Origin: Nevskiales bacterium
GTDB taxonomy: Bacteria > Pseudomonadota > Gammaproteobacteria > Steroidobacterales > GCA-2729495
DNA: 63,078 bases
NCBI GenBank assembly: GCA_011526045.1
Contig: WYBE01000056.1
Coordinates: 1 to 63,078, forward strand
Direction: 5' to 3'
The translations under genes were made by a program, and so were the position numbers. Below the pieces are notes generated by a model, which saw only the letters and a program-made list of their open reading frames with translations, was not told the DNA's origin and ran no database searches. This document shows, in pieces, positions 9,851 to 18,698 of the stretch (within the stretch, counting starts at the first letter, position 1; every line of letters begins with the position of its first letter).

Positions 9851-10189
9851 TCAGATCAGCAGGGGAAGGGTGACATGCGTTTGTGGCTGCGGCGCGAACA
9901 GCCGGTCAAGTGGCGCAACAAATCGCTCAGCAAGATCGAGATCGGCCGTAGGGATCGCCTCTGGGCTGGCGACGGGCTGCTGCACCCAGTCAGGCAAGCC
10001 GCCGCGCGGCCCAGATCGCCCCCGATCGGCGACGAATTTCGCGCAGGGGTCATCCTGGCAGTCGCTCTCATGGCCGCATCCCTCAGAGTCGTGCTGGCTG
10101 CATGCGTGCAGCAACAGCCCCCCCTCGCAGAGGACGGGCATGGCCACGAAGGACCAGAAGGCGGCGAAAATGAGAATGGCTCGAATCAT
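9851..10189 (-). CDS. Cys/His-rich exported protein heading the first pump set
   Basis: 112 residues from ATG 10189: signal-like N-terminus (MIRAILIFAAFWSFVAMPVL), then a Cys/His/Asp-rich segment (CSQHDSEGCGHESDCQDDPC) and a C-terminus ending TLPLLI. The product at 16046-16414 has the same layout and the same LPLLI ending, so the two look like distant paralogues, each placed before one pump set. The cysteine cluster is a plausible metal-binding site in the periplasm. No named family. The start is not secure: an upstream ATG at 10219 overlaps the previous gene by 14 nt. Confidence 0.65.
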   Translation of the reverse strand: MIRAILIFAAFWSFVAMPVLCEGGLLLHACSQHDSEGCGHESDCQDDPCAKFVADRGRSGPRGGLPDWVQQPVASPEAIPTADLDLAERFVAPLDRLFAPQPQTHVTLPLLI

Positions 10190-10205
10190 CTTTTGTCCGG
10201 CTCGT

Positions 10206-10688
10206 CTAGCGTAGTACATCGGGAAGTCCGTTGCCAGTCAACAGCTCCTCACATTTCCGTCGCCGGCGGTTATCGGCACGGGCTTGACCCCCTGGTGGCT
10301 CCGGCTCGCGGTACAGCACCCGAACCACGCTTCCGTTTGGCGGAAGCAAGGGGAGGACGGCCCGGAACCGATAATTGTAGGTGCGTTTGGGGACGGCCAA
10401 GGGCGGCAACAAGGTCGCCACCTTGCGACCAATAACCTCGCCGTCCGCTCGCACGACTTTGACCTCAACCTCGCCGAAGCGGTTGGGCCGCTTGCCATAG
10501 CCGGTCACGACGAACTCGCCGCCCTGCTGCTCGACAAACACGCCGAAGAACACCGGGCTGTTGGGGGGTTCCAGTTCGATACGCAGCATTCCGTCCCGCA
10601 CAAGATCACCATGTCGATACCCGCACCCAGCACCGATCATCACGGCACTTGCGGCGGCCACGGTCGTGATCTTCGAGACGTTGAACAC
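10206..10688 (-). CDS. Hypothetical lipoprotein of the metal cluster
   Basis: 160 residues starting at GTG 10688, with a short signal peptide and lipobox-like IGAGC followed by a beta-rich domain (FFGVFVEQQGGEFVVTGYGKRP, split here by turns) and a basic C-terminus containing NRRRRKCEELL. No family recognised. It sits between the Cys/His-repeat lipoprotein and the Cys-rich exported protein, with gaps of about 16 nt, so it is probably co-transcribed with both. Confidence 0.65.
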   Translation of the reverse strand: MFNVSKITTVAAASAVMIGAGCGYRHGDLVRDGMLRIELEPPNSPVFFGVFVEQQGGEFVVTGYGKRPNRFGEVEVKVVRADGEVIGRKVATLLPPLAVPKRTYNYRFRAVLPLLPPNGSVVRVLYREPEPPGGQARADNRRRRKCEELLTGNGLPDVLR

Positions 10689-10704
10689 GATCAGCCTGCG
10701 GCCT

Positions 10705-11073
10705 TCACCCTTGCTTGGGCTTCATGGCCTCGAATTTCGCCTTCAGCTCGGGATGGCAATCGAGGCACTGCGACTCGGGCAGTCCGTGCTTGGCACACCA
10801 ATCGCCCTTTTTCTTGAAACCTTCGATCAGCTCGACGTTGCAGCGAGTGCAAATCGATTCGGGCACGCCATGTTCCGGACACCAGTCGACGATTTCGGTC
10901 TTCTTGATTAGCGGCTCCTTTGGCCGTTCAGGCTGAGAAGGCTTTACAGCGGGCGCGGGGGCATCGGCGCGACCCGTGGGCTTGCTTCCGCCGCATTCGC
11001 ACCCGCCAACCGATAGCGGAAGTGAGAACATCAGCAACAGCGTTGTTTTGAGTGGTCGATGGAATGGGTTCAT
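10705..11073 (-). CDS. Lipoprotein with two W-C-x-x-H-G-x-P-E-S-x-C-x-x-C repeats
   Basis: 122 residues; lipobox SVGGC, then a Pro/Lys-rich linker and two repeats: DWCPEHGVPESICTRCN and DWCAKHGLPESQCLDCH. Each repeat offers three Cys and one or two His, suggesting soft-metal binding. The same repeat occurs three times near the N-terminus of the adaptor at 14254-15945, on the other side of the pump gene. ATG 11073 is preceded by AAGGAG. It probably binds metal in the periplasm and cooperates with that adaptor; this is inferred from the shared motif. Confidence 0.8.
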   Translation of the reverse strand: MNPFHRPLKTTLLLMFSLPLSVGGCECGGSKPTGRADAPAPAVKPSQPERPKEPLIKKTEIVDWCPEHGVPESICTRCNVELIEGFKKKGDWCAKHGLPESQCLDCHPELKAKFEAMKPKQG

Positions 11074-11082
11074 TTTTTCTCC

Positions 11083-14000
11083 TTACACGCGAACTTCTTC
11101 TTGTACAAAACGTCCCGTATCCGCCGGTTCCAACTCCGCCGCGATGGCGCTGACCTGCTCGCGGCGAACCACAGCGGCTGACGCGCCGAACACCAGATAG
11201 ATTGCTGGAAGCACGAGCAACGTGAGGAGTGTGCTGCTGATCACACCGCCGATGACAACCGTCGCCAGTGGCCTTTGGACCTCGGCCCCAACGCCGGTAC
11301 TGAGCGCCATGGGCACAAAACCCAGCGATGCGACGAGCGCGGTCATGAGCACCGGCCGCAATCGGGTCAGCGCTGCTTCTGCAATCGACTCCCGCAGGCT
11401 CTGGCCCTGAGCGAGCAATTGGCGCACATAGGACACCAGAACCATGTCGCCCAAAACGGCCACGCCGGACAGGGCGATGAAACCAACACCTGCGGAAATC
11501 GAGAAAGGCATGTCCCGAATCCAAAGCGCGATGACCCCGCCCACAATCGCAAATGGGACGCCGGTGAAGACGCGCAGCGCATCCCGTATGCGGTTGTATG
11601 TGACGTATAGCAGGACAAAGATCATGACCAGAACGGCGGGGACGACGATCAGGAGGCGATTGCGGGCGCGTTCGTAATTCTCGAATTGGCCGCCCCAATC
11701 GATGCGATAGCGTCCCGGTGGAAGCTGAACCTCTTGCCCGATCCGCTGTTGAGCCTCGGCCACGAACGTGCCGATGTCCCGCGCCCGGACGTTGACTTGT
11801 ACGGTCGTGCGGCGTTGGCCCCATTCGCGCGTGATAGTGGACGGGCCCTCGACCTCCTCAATCGTGGCCAGGTTCGCTAGAGGAACCCGCTGACCCGATG
11901 CAGTTGGGAGCACGACGGCGCGGACCGATTCCGCATCCCGCCGATACGTATCTGGCAGCCGCGCCACGAGCGGGAATCGAAGCTGGCCCTCAATCACCTC
12001 GCCAACCGGCTTGCTGCCGATGGATTCCACGATGTCCATGACCGCTTTCGCCGAGACGCCGTGGCGCGCGAGCGCTTCCTGGTCCACGCGAATTTGTAGC
12101 ACTGGCTGCCCGGTGAGCTGCTCCGTGCTCATGTCCGCAGCCCCGCGAATTGAACCCAGGATCGCCCCGATCCGCCCGCCGAGCTCCTTCAACACATCGA
12201 GGTCATCACCATAGAGCTTCATCGCCACATCACCGCGGACGCCGGCGATCATCTCGTTCATGCGCATTTCGATCGGTTGCGTCATGGCCACGCGCTGTCC
12301 CGGCATGTCGCGCAGTTCGCGTTGGATCAGTTCAACCAGTTCGGCCTGCGAAGTAGCCTTGCGCCATTGTTCGCGCGGCGTCAACGACAGAAAGATGTCC
12401 GTGAGTTCGACGCCCATCGGGTCAGTAGCCACCTCGGCCGTGCCGATGCGGCTCCAGACGTGGCGTATTTCATGCGGAAACGCCGCGAGAAGAGCCTTTT
12501 CCATCTGCGTGTTGTAACGGACCGATTCGTCCAGGTCCGTTCCAGCCAGACGAATGACGTTGGCCACGATCGCGCCTTCCGAAAGACGCGGTATGAACTC
12601 GGAGCCGAGCCCGCGCGCGACAATCGCGGCAAACGCGAGCACACATACAGCGCCGCCAAGGACGGTGATGTTGTGCCGCATCACAAACCGAAGAATTGGC
12701 GCGTACAGCCAACGTGCCAGCCTGACGAGCAACGGGTCGCGCTCGTGTATGCGGCGCGGCAGGAGGAGACTCGCGAGGACCGGCATCGCCGTTAGCGACA
12801 GTATCAGAGAACCCGCCAACGCGAAGATGACCGTCAGAGCCATGGGCCGGAACAGCTTGCCCTCGATGCCCTCCAGCGCGAGGATGGGAACGTACACAAG
12901 GCAGATAATGAGCTCGCCGAACATGGTCGGCTTGCGGACTTCCAGTACGGCGTCGCGCACGACTTCGATGAGGCGGCGCTTGCGTCGATCATGAGCGATG
13001 TGCCGCGTCGCATTCTCGATCTGAATGACGGCGCTATCCACGATCAGGCCGAAGTCGAGTGCGCCCAGGCTCATCAGGCTCCCGGCGATTGCGAATTGCA
13101 GCATGCCCGAGAAGGCGAAGAGCATCGACAGAGGAATGGCCAGGGCGACAATCAGGCCAGCGCGGAGATTCCCGAGGAACATGAACAGCACGGCGACCAC
13201 CAGCAAGCCGCCCTCGAACAAGTTCTTGCGCACCGTGTCGATAACATGGTCTACGAGCTCTGTGCGGTCATAGACCGAGTCAATGTGGACGTCGGCCGGA
13301 AGCGTCTTCTTGATTTCCTCAAGCTTCGTCTTGAGTCGCGACGTGACCTCGTGCGTGTTCTGTCCCATCAGCATGAATCCGAGGCCGAGCACCGCCTCGC
13401 CCCGGCCGCCGTAGGTTACAGCGCCGCGGCGGATCTCCGATCCGATTTTAATTTCCGCGACGTCGTGAACATGCACTGGTACGCCGTCGACAGCCTTGAT
13501 GACGATATCGCCGATCTGGTCGATGGTGCTCACGCGGCCAAGTCCCTGAACAAGCTGCATCGCACCCCCGGCGGCGATGCTACCCCCGCCCGCGTTGAGG
13601 TTGTTCGTCTCCAAGGCCTCCATCACTTCGTCGTAGGACAGCCCATACTTGATGAGCCGATTGGGATCGACGCGCACCTGGTACTGCTTTTCGTGACCAC
13701 CCCAACTATTGATTTCGGCTACGCCGGGAACCGCGCGCAACACGGGCTTGATGGTCCAGTCCTGAATCGTGCGGAGTTCGGTTAAGTCGCGCGTGTTTGA
13801 CCAGATGATGTAGTGGAATACCTCTCCCAAGCCTGTTGCCACGGGACCCATCTCTGGCAGCGCGATTCCGCCCGGCAGCTCCACGGTCGCAAGCCGTTCT
13901 CCGATCAGCCGACGGGCAAAATAGATGTCAATGTCATCCTCAAAGGTCACGACTACTTGCGATAAGCCAAACTTCGAGATCGAGCGGACGTTGGCCAGAC

Positions 14001-14232
14001 CGGGCAAACCGCTGATGGATTGCTCGACGGGGATCGTAATTTGCCGCTCGACTTCTTCCGGACCGAGCGCGGGGGCCACAGTGTTGATTTGAACCTGAAT
14101 GGGCGTCGTGTCAGGGAATGCGTCGATGTTCAGGTGGCTGACTGCGATGACTCCCCCAACGACAAAGCCGAGCATGACTCCCAGCACGAGGAGCCTTCGT
14201 CGCAGTGACCAGTTAATGATCCAGTTCAACAT
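11083..14232 (-). CDS. Heavy-metal efflux RND pump (CusA/CzcA family), second copy
   Basis: 1049 residues, the usual length for the family. N-terminus LNWIINWSLRRRLL, then LNIDAFPDTTPIQVQINT, TM4 signature DFGLIVDSAVIQIEN and the second half up to LLVLPAIYLVFG. Unlike the first pump it has no His-rich insert, and in the SAVIQIEN segment Gly is replaced by Ser. ATG 14232 follows GGAAGG. It lies directly after its adaptor (22-nt gap) and before the repeat lipoprotein. Substrate not determinable from sequence; divergence from the first pump suggests a different metal or affinity. Confidence 0.95.
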   Translation of the reverse strand: MLNWIINWSLRRRLLVLGVMLGFVVGGVIAVSHLNIDAFPDTTPIQVQINTVAPALGPEEVERQITIPVEQSISGLPGLANVRSISKFGLSQVVVTFEDDIDIYFARRLIGERLATVELPGGIALPEMGPVATGLGEVFHYIIWSNTRDLTELRTIQDWTIKPVLRAVPGVAEINSWGGHEKQYQVRVDPNRLIKYGLSYDEVMEALETNNLNAGGGSIAAGGAMQLVQGLGRVSTIDQIGDIVIKAVDGVPVHVHDVAEIKIGSEIRRGAVTYGGRGEAVLGLGFMLMGQNTHEVTSRLKTKLEEIKKTLPADVHIDSVYDRTELVDHVIDTVRKNLFEGGLLVVAVLFMFLGNLRAGLIVALAIPLSMLFAFSGMLQFAIAGSLMSLGALDFGLIVDSAVIQIENATRHIAHDRRKRRLIEVVRDAVLEVRKPTMFGELIICLVYVPILALEGIEGKLFRPMALTVIFALAGSLILSLTAMPVLASLLLPRRIHERDPLLVRLARWLYAPILRFVMRHNITVLGGAVCVLAFAAIVARGLGSEFIPRLSEGAIVANVIRLAGTDLDESVRYNTQMEKALLAAFPHEIRHVWSRIGTAEVATDPMGVELTDIFLSLTPREQWRKATSQAELVELIQRELRDMPGQRVAMTQPIEMRMNEMIAGVRGDVAMKLYGDDLDVLKELGGRIGAILGSIRGAADMSTEQLTGQPVLQIRVDQEALARHGVSAKAVMDIVESIGSKPVGEVIEGQLRFPLVARLPDTYRRDAESVRAVVLPTASGQRVPLANLATIEEVEGPSTITREWGQRRTTVQVNVRARDIGTFVAEAQQRIGQEVQLPPGRYRIDWGGQFENYERARNRLLIVVPAVLVMIFVLLYVTYNRIRDALRVFTGVPFAIVGGVIALWIRDMPFSISAGVGFIALSGVAVLGDMVLVSYVRQLLAQGQSLRESIAEAALTRLRPVLMTALVASLGFVPMALSTGVGAEVQRPLATVVIGGVISSTLLTLLVLPAIYLVFGASAAVVRREQVSAIAAELEPADTGRFVQEEVRV

Positions 14233-14253
14233 GTCGTACCTTCCGCTGCGTCA

Positions 14254-15945
14254 TTATTCCTCGGCACAGCAACCGGCCCCGAGGTTGCTCTTCAGAATCT
14301 CAGACTTCAGCACATGACTTCCGGCGCTAGCGACGACTTCGCCCGGAAGCAGTCCTGCGATGACTTCGGTGTAGTGTGAGTCGCGAGCCCCGATTTGCAC
14401 CTTTCGCGTCTGGAAGATGTCATCCGTCAGCCGGACGAACACGATATGGCAGCAACCCTCCCATTGGATCGCCGTGTTCGGCACAGCAATTGCGCTCGGC
14501 GACTCGCGGATCGTGATCTGTGCTCGCCCGAATGTGGAGGCCAGCAGCTTGCCCTCCACATTCTCCAATTCAGCGCGTACTTTCACAGTTCTGGTCTGAT
14601 CATCGACGGCCGTGCTGATCCATGTGATGGTCCCGGGAAACGTGCCTTCGGCGCGCTCGGAGAGGAAGCGAACCGCCTGGCCGACCGCCACCCGCCCGGC
14701 CTGGGACTGCGGCACGTCGACGATCAGCCAGATCCGCCGTGTATCAGCAACGGTGAAGACGGGCTTGGAGGCCTCGATCACTTTCCCCGCGACGGCATCG
14801 CGCTGGATGATCGTTCCATCTAGCGGAGCGAGCAACGGAACCAGGTTCGCCGAGGGCACCTCGGCATCGAACGAAGACCGCACCTGTTCGGGTAGGCCAA
14901 GCAGGAGGAGCTCGCGCTCATCGGGTATTGCATCACTGCCGGATGGAGCCGCGAGCCCCAGATTGATTAGGGCCTGCCGGGAGTTGAACAGACGAATCTC
15001 AGCCTCGCGCAGGGCGGCCTGCGCCTCTTGAAGGTCGGCCGGTGTGCTGATCTTCTGCGGCAGCAACTCGCTGATTCGCCGAACGGTCTGAGTGCGAAGT
15101 TCGCGCTGAGCGGATGCGGTGAGCAGTTCTGCCTTCACGCGGCCCACTTCGGCCGCGTCCACTAATGCCAGCACATCGCCTTTTTCGACGACCTCCCCCA
15201 ACTGCTTGTCCACGCGCCACACGACACCCGGCACTCGGGCGGCGACTTCCGCGTAGCGGGTCTGATCGTATTGGGTTTCCGCATTGGCGCTGATCGTTTG
15301 CTCCATCGGCCGCTCGATGACGCTGCCAAGCTGTACCCCCGCTTTTTTCACGGACTCGGCCGATGCAAACTGAACCCGTAGCGCATGGGTCTGACAGGTC
15401 GCGGGGTCCTTTGCCGGCTTGCTCGATGTGGCACCGCCGGGACCGAGCACCTTGACGCCATCCGATTCGGGAGCCCTGCCCTTCACGGCGATTTCCGGAT
15501 GGCAAATCGTGCAATTCGACTCCGGCACGCCATGTTCCCGGCACCAATCGCCTGCGACGCCCTTGGTGAGGATTTCAGGGTGACAGATCGTGCACCGCGA
15601 CTCCGGTACGCCATGCTCCTTGCACCAGTCCGCCGCTGCCTCGCCGGCAAGCTCGGGGTGGCACTTGATGCACCGCGACTCGGGAACGTTGTGTTCAGCG
15701 CACCAATCCTCCGGTTCACGAGCCGGCGGAGAACCGAAGATGGACGCGAACTTGGGCGCGCGCCACTCGTTGGCGTGACCCCAATATCCGACACCGCCGA
15801 TCGCAATCAAAACAACCAGAGTGGGGAGAGAGTGCACGATGAATTGAGCCCATCCGATTGCACCGCGTGGGTGGCGCGATGTTACCATGCTGCGAACCGT
15901 GGGCTGCGGTGCAGCAACGTCACCGTCATTTCCGTTCACGGACAT
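14254..15945 (-). CDS. RND adaptor with an N-terminal triple Cys/His-repeat domain
   Basis: 563 residues, about 130 longer than an ordinary CusB/CzcB adaptor. After a Gly/Val transmembrane anchor come three repeats, DWCAEHNVPESRCIKCH, DWCKEHGVPESRCTICH and DWCREHGVPESNCTICH, each ending in HPE. The C-terminal part is a standard adaptor: lipoyl halves (VWRVDKQLGEVVEKGD and LLAPLDGTIIQRDAVAG), helical hairpin, and beta-barrel up to a terminal GAGCCAEE. ATG 15945 has AGGAG nine bases upstream. The extra domain could capture metal at the membrane surface and feed the pump encoded next. Confidence 0.9.
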   Translation of the reverse strand: MSVNGNDGDVAAPQPTVRSMVTSRHPRGAIGWAQFIVHSLPTLVVLIAIGGVGYWGHANEWRAPKFASIFGSPPAREPEDWCAEHNVPESRCIKCHPELAGEAAADWCKEHGVPESRCTICHPEILTKGVAGDWCREHGVPESNCTICHPEIAVKGRAPESDGVKVLGPGGATSSKPAKDPATCQTHALRVQFASAESVKKAGVQLGSVIERPMEQTISANAETQYDQTRYAEVAARVPGVVWRVDKQLGEVVEKGDVLALVDAAEVGRVKAELLTASAQRELRTQTVRRISELLPQKISTPADLQEAQAALREAEIRLFNSRQALINLGLAAPSGSDAIPDERELLLLGLPEQVRSSFDAEVPSANLVPLLAPLDGTIIQRDAVAGKVIEASKPVFTVADTRRIWLIVDVPQSQAGRVAVGQAVRFLSERAEGTFPGTITWISTAVDDQTRTVKVRAELENVEGKLLASTFGRAQITIRESPSAIAVPNTAIQWEGCCHIVFVRLTDDIFQTRKVQIGARDSHYTEVIAGLLPGEVVASAGSHVLKSEILKSNLGAGCCAEE

Positions 15946-16045
15946 GTTGTCATGCTCCTGATCCGGTGCATCTCACGACAAAAACGAACCAACGAAGACC
16001 TGCTGCTGTTCGCAGGCCAGAAGGCTTCCGTTTCTGAACGTGGAA

Positions 16046-16414
16046 TCAGATCAGGAGGGGCAAAGCGGCCCCGAACTCGCCCGAATCGCCAGGAAAGGCG
16101 TGCGGCTCCATGAGGGCGTGAAGAAACAGAATTGAGGAGGAATCGATGCCACCCGTGTCGGTCGGCAAGGGCGTAGCAGCTGTCAAAAACACCAAGGCGG
16201 CCACGTTGACGCCGACTTCGTGCATTACGAACGGCGAGCAGAAACATGTCACGTTCTTGCACGGATCGATGGGCGCAGGAGCCGCGGGGTGGTCGCGATG
16301 GTCACAGCAGTCATCGGCACCATAGGATGCCCCGCTCTGCTCAGCGGTAGGCGCAGGCGTTGCGATCAACGACGCCCGGCACAAGACCGGGCATGTCCCC
16401 ACCAAAAACAACAT
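16046..16414 (-). CDS. Cys-rich exported protein heading the second pump set
   Basis: 122 residues from ATG 16414. It has a short hydrophobic signal-like start (MLFLVGTCPVLCRASLIA), a Cys/His cluster (DDCCDHRDHPAAPAP then DPCKNVTCFC) and the C-terminal ending LPLLI shared with the protein at 9851-10189. It is the first gene after the promoter at 16448-16476, with a leader of roughly 25-30 nt. There is no clear ribosome site at ATG 16414; an upstream GTG at 16441 falls at the predicted transcription start. Function unknown, probably periplasmic metal binding. Confidence 0.6.
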   Translation of the reverse strand: MLFLVGTCPVLCRASLIATPAPTAEQSGASYGADDCCDHRDHPAAPAPIDPCKNVTCFCSPFVMHEVGVNVAALVFLTAATPLPTDTGGIDSSSILFLHALMEPHAFPGDSGEFGAALPLLI

Positions 16415-16447
16415 TAGGGATGTCGCCGACCTGTACACCATCCCCGG

Positions 16448-16476
16448 ACTATATCGCGTTCCAGGACCAGGGTCAA
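16448..16476 (-). promoter_or_regulatory. Sigma70-type promoter of the metal efflux cluster
   Basis: Reading the minus strand, TTGACC, a 17-bp spacer and TATAGT form a near-consensus sigma70 promoter. The predicted start of transcription is near 16441. The spacer is 17 bp, not the 19-20 bp of MerR-activated promoters. It marks the probable start of the efflux operon and places the boundary with the prophage between here and the stop codon at 16532. Confidence 0.7.
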
Positions 16477-16531
16477 TTGGTGGGCGGAGACGGGAACAAC
16501 GCTCGGCCAGATCGATTAGGACGAATCCCGC

Positions 16532-18157
16532 TCAGAACCGTCGCCGGGATGGTTCCACAAGGGCATTAGCGGCCCGGAGCTGCTGGGGACCGACCCGCAA
16601 ATCGAGGAACCTCACGATTCGGTCCACATGGGATGCAGGCTCCGCTAGTAGATCATGGTAGGGAATGGTGAGCATTTGGCCCGATGAAATCTTTGCCAGC
16701 GCGACGCGTTTGGCGTCGTCGAGGGCGCGCTGGAGACGCTCGGACTGTTCTGGCGATGCGCGGAGCCAGCCGCGGACCTTTGCCGAGCGATCGGTCAGGG
16801 AACGGATCGAATCCTCCAGCGGCCGGTCGATGTGGATGAAACGGCTCTCCGGCTCCAGCTCCAGCAGCATGTCTACAAGGAAGCACAGATGCGGGTACTT
16901 GCCGCCGGCGATGGTGCCGCGGTGGGCGGCCTCGCCCATGCGGGCATTGAGCCAGCGCCGCAGCTTATTCTTCGTCACCTCGCGCGTGACCTTCGGCTCG
17001 ATGGATGGGAACGGATACGCCTCCTCACAGATGTGCGCCAGGCCGCGGGCCTCGAAGCCGCCGGTGCCGCGATTCTCGTATCCGATCAGGCGATTACCCA
17101 TGTGAACGCCGAGGCGGTGCAGGATGCCGGCAGTGACAGACGAGCCGGAGCGGTGCAGGCCGATGACCCATACCGGCGGCTTGCGGACCGCGGCGCGGAT
17201 GCGCAGCCGGCGCTGGGCACGGCGCGACATGCGCCGGACGCGCGGTTTGTTCGTGCCGTCGGCGCTGCGAATGAAGCTCGCGTCCGCGCGAAGATCGGCG
17301 TTCCCTGCGTCGCCATCGATGACGTGGTAGTTCCAAAATCGGTCCTGCGATGTACGGCCGCTGATATCCGATTTGCCGCCGGCCTGGCCAATGATCCAGC
17401 GCGTCGGGGCGTAGATGTTATACCGGCCCGAGGCATGTAGCAGTTCCATGCGGTGATCGACGTGATGCCGTGGATGCCGCGAGTGCTCCGGCCAGTCGCA
17501 CAGATGCCGGTACAGCGTGCGAATGAACGCGCCACGCACGGCATAGGCCTGCGTCCGGTTGACCATGTGCGGGCGGATTACCTCGTCGTTGACGCGCTTG
17601 GGCGGATGGCCGCGCAATCCGCGGTGCTGGCCGCCGAAATAGATTTGATCCCAATCGGTGGGCAGCGCCTGGACGAAGCGCTGGGTGCGCTCCGCGAAAT
17701 CCGGCGGGAATAGCGCGTCATCCTCAAGCACGAGCAGCACGCCGCCAGCGCGGTCCAGGTCGTCGGTGAGCGCGTGTTCGAGGGTGCGCACATGCGACAG
17801 CATGCAGCCCCACGCTCCGCCGCCTTGCCTCCACCATTCCGGCGGCCGGACCTTGCGACCATCGACGGCAGCGAAGCGCTGGATGCCGAGGATCGGGCAC
17901 GCGCGGCAGAACTGCTCCCAACGGTCGGGTCGCCGATCGAGGTTGATGCAAACGGCACGCACCGGCGCTCCGCCTGTGAATCGTGAGAACAGATCGAGAA
18001 CGCCTTGGTCCCCGTTCGCGCTTATTGTGGCGGCAGCTGGCGGCCCAGCCGCGGATAGGCTGCTCGTCGACGATTCGCTCTGCGGCGGAATCACTGCCTG
18101 CGTTGCAACGAACGGAGCAGGCGGAAACACTTCGGTATCAAACGGCGCATTCAACAT
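16532..18157 (-). CDS. GT25-family glycosyltransferase fused to a sulfotransferase-like domain
   Basis: 541 residues. The N-terminal half resembles LPS/collagen GT25 glycosyltransferases: INLDRRPDRW at about 70-80, CMLSHVRTLEHAL, and the acidic metal/nucleotide-sugar motif LEDDALF at about 144-150. After a basic linker (RRAQRRLRIR) the C-terminal half starts with the PAPS-binding P-loop-like motif IGLHRSGSSV at about 332-341 and ends with the conserved DLLAEPASHVDRIVRFLDL pattern of sulfotransferases. ATG 18157 has GGAG eight bases upstream and overlaps the preceding stop. Last gene of the phage late operon, two genes after a Ser-rich tail protein, which it may decorate. Confidence 0.8.
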   Translation of the reverse strand: MLNAPFDTEVFPPAPFVATQAVIPPQSESSTSSLSAAGPPAAATISANGDQGVLDLFSRFTGGAPVRAVCINLDRRPDRWEQFCRACPILGIQRFAAVDGRKVRPPEWWRQGGGAWGCMLSHVRTLEHALTDDLDRAGGVLLVLEDDALFPPDFAERTQRFVQALPTDWDQIYFGGQHRGLRGHPPKRVNDEVIRPHMVNRTQAYAVRGAFIRTLYRHLCDWPEHSRHPRHHVDHRMELLHASGRYNIYAPTRWIIGQAGGKSDISGRTSQDRFWNYHVIDGDAGNADLRADASFIRSADGTNKPRVRRMSRRAQRRLRIRAAVRKPPVWVIGLHRSGSSVTAGILHRLGVHMGNRLIGYENRGTGGFEARGLAHICEEAYPFPSIEPKVTREVTKNKLRRWLNARMGEAAHRGTIAGGKYPHLCFLVDMLLELEPESRFIHIDRPLEDSIRSLTDRSAKVRGWLRASPEQSERLQRALDDAKRVALAKISSGQMLTIPYHDLLAEPASHVDRIVRFLDLRVGPQQLRAANALVEPSRRRF

Positions 18158-18687
18158 GACAATCGCTCCGCGAGCCAATCTCGATAGGGCGGCGGGACAT
18201 ACGTCACGCCGATCTGTTTGAAGAACGCCTCTTCGGTGGGCGTGGGCACGAGGCGGCCGTCAAGCCGGTACAGACCGACGAACGGGCCGTGAACGCACTC
18301 CACCGCGGCGAAGTCGCCATATGTCGAGGCCCAGAAATCAAAGAGGAAGCCGCGCTCAAATGCGACTCTGCGCATTCGGTGATTGAGTAACCGCGGTCCG
18401 GTCGAGAAGGCCAAGGCCGCGCCGTACATCTCCGGCGTGGCAACAAAGATGTCGGCCTTGCCGACAGCGCCTTCGCGTGGACGGTCGCCCGGGCGCACGG
18501 TGCCGGCCGGCAGTTCGCCACGCTCGAACGACCACGGGTCGCGCGTCACGGTCAGTAGATCAAGATCGCCGACTTCCGTCTCGCCGCGCCGCACCGACCC
18601 GGTGATCTCGGCATGCAGGACTCGCGGGTCGGCCAGCAGCTTGTCGCGGGCGGCCAGCGCTCGTTCAAGGATTTCCAGCGTGTTCAT
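18151..18687 (-). CDS. Pol X/Pol beta-like nucleotidyltransferase domain protein
   Basis: 178 residues. GSVRRGETEVGDLDLL is the GS-x-RR-x(n)-D-x-D palm signature of family X polymerases and related nucleotidyltransferases; ADIFV supplies the third acidic strand, and FSTGPRLLNHRMRRVAFERG matches the segment that follows in Pol beta-type proteins. The finger and 8-kDa domains are missing, so it is a minimal palm/thumb. ATG 18687 follows AAGGAA. It lies between the Hint tail protein and the glycosyltransferase fusion; its substrate (DNA end, protein or sugar) cannot be told from sequence. Confidence 0.75.
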   Translation of the reverse strand: MNTLEILERALAARDKLLADPRVLHAEITGSVRRGETEVGDLDLLTVTRDPWSFERGELPAGTVRPGDRPREGAVGKADIFVATPEMYGAALAFSTGPRLLNHRMRRVAFERGFLFDFWASTYGDFAAVECVHGPFVGLYRLDGRLVPTPTEEAFFKQIGVTYVPPPYRDWLAERLSC

Positions 18688-18698
18688 GATGCATTTCC

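Noticed and set aside
16477..16531. Attachment site or terminator at the prophage/metal-cluster junction
   Set aside because: No direct repeat partner, tRNA fragment or hairpin with T-tract could be found in this short interval.
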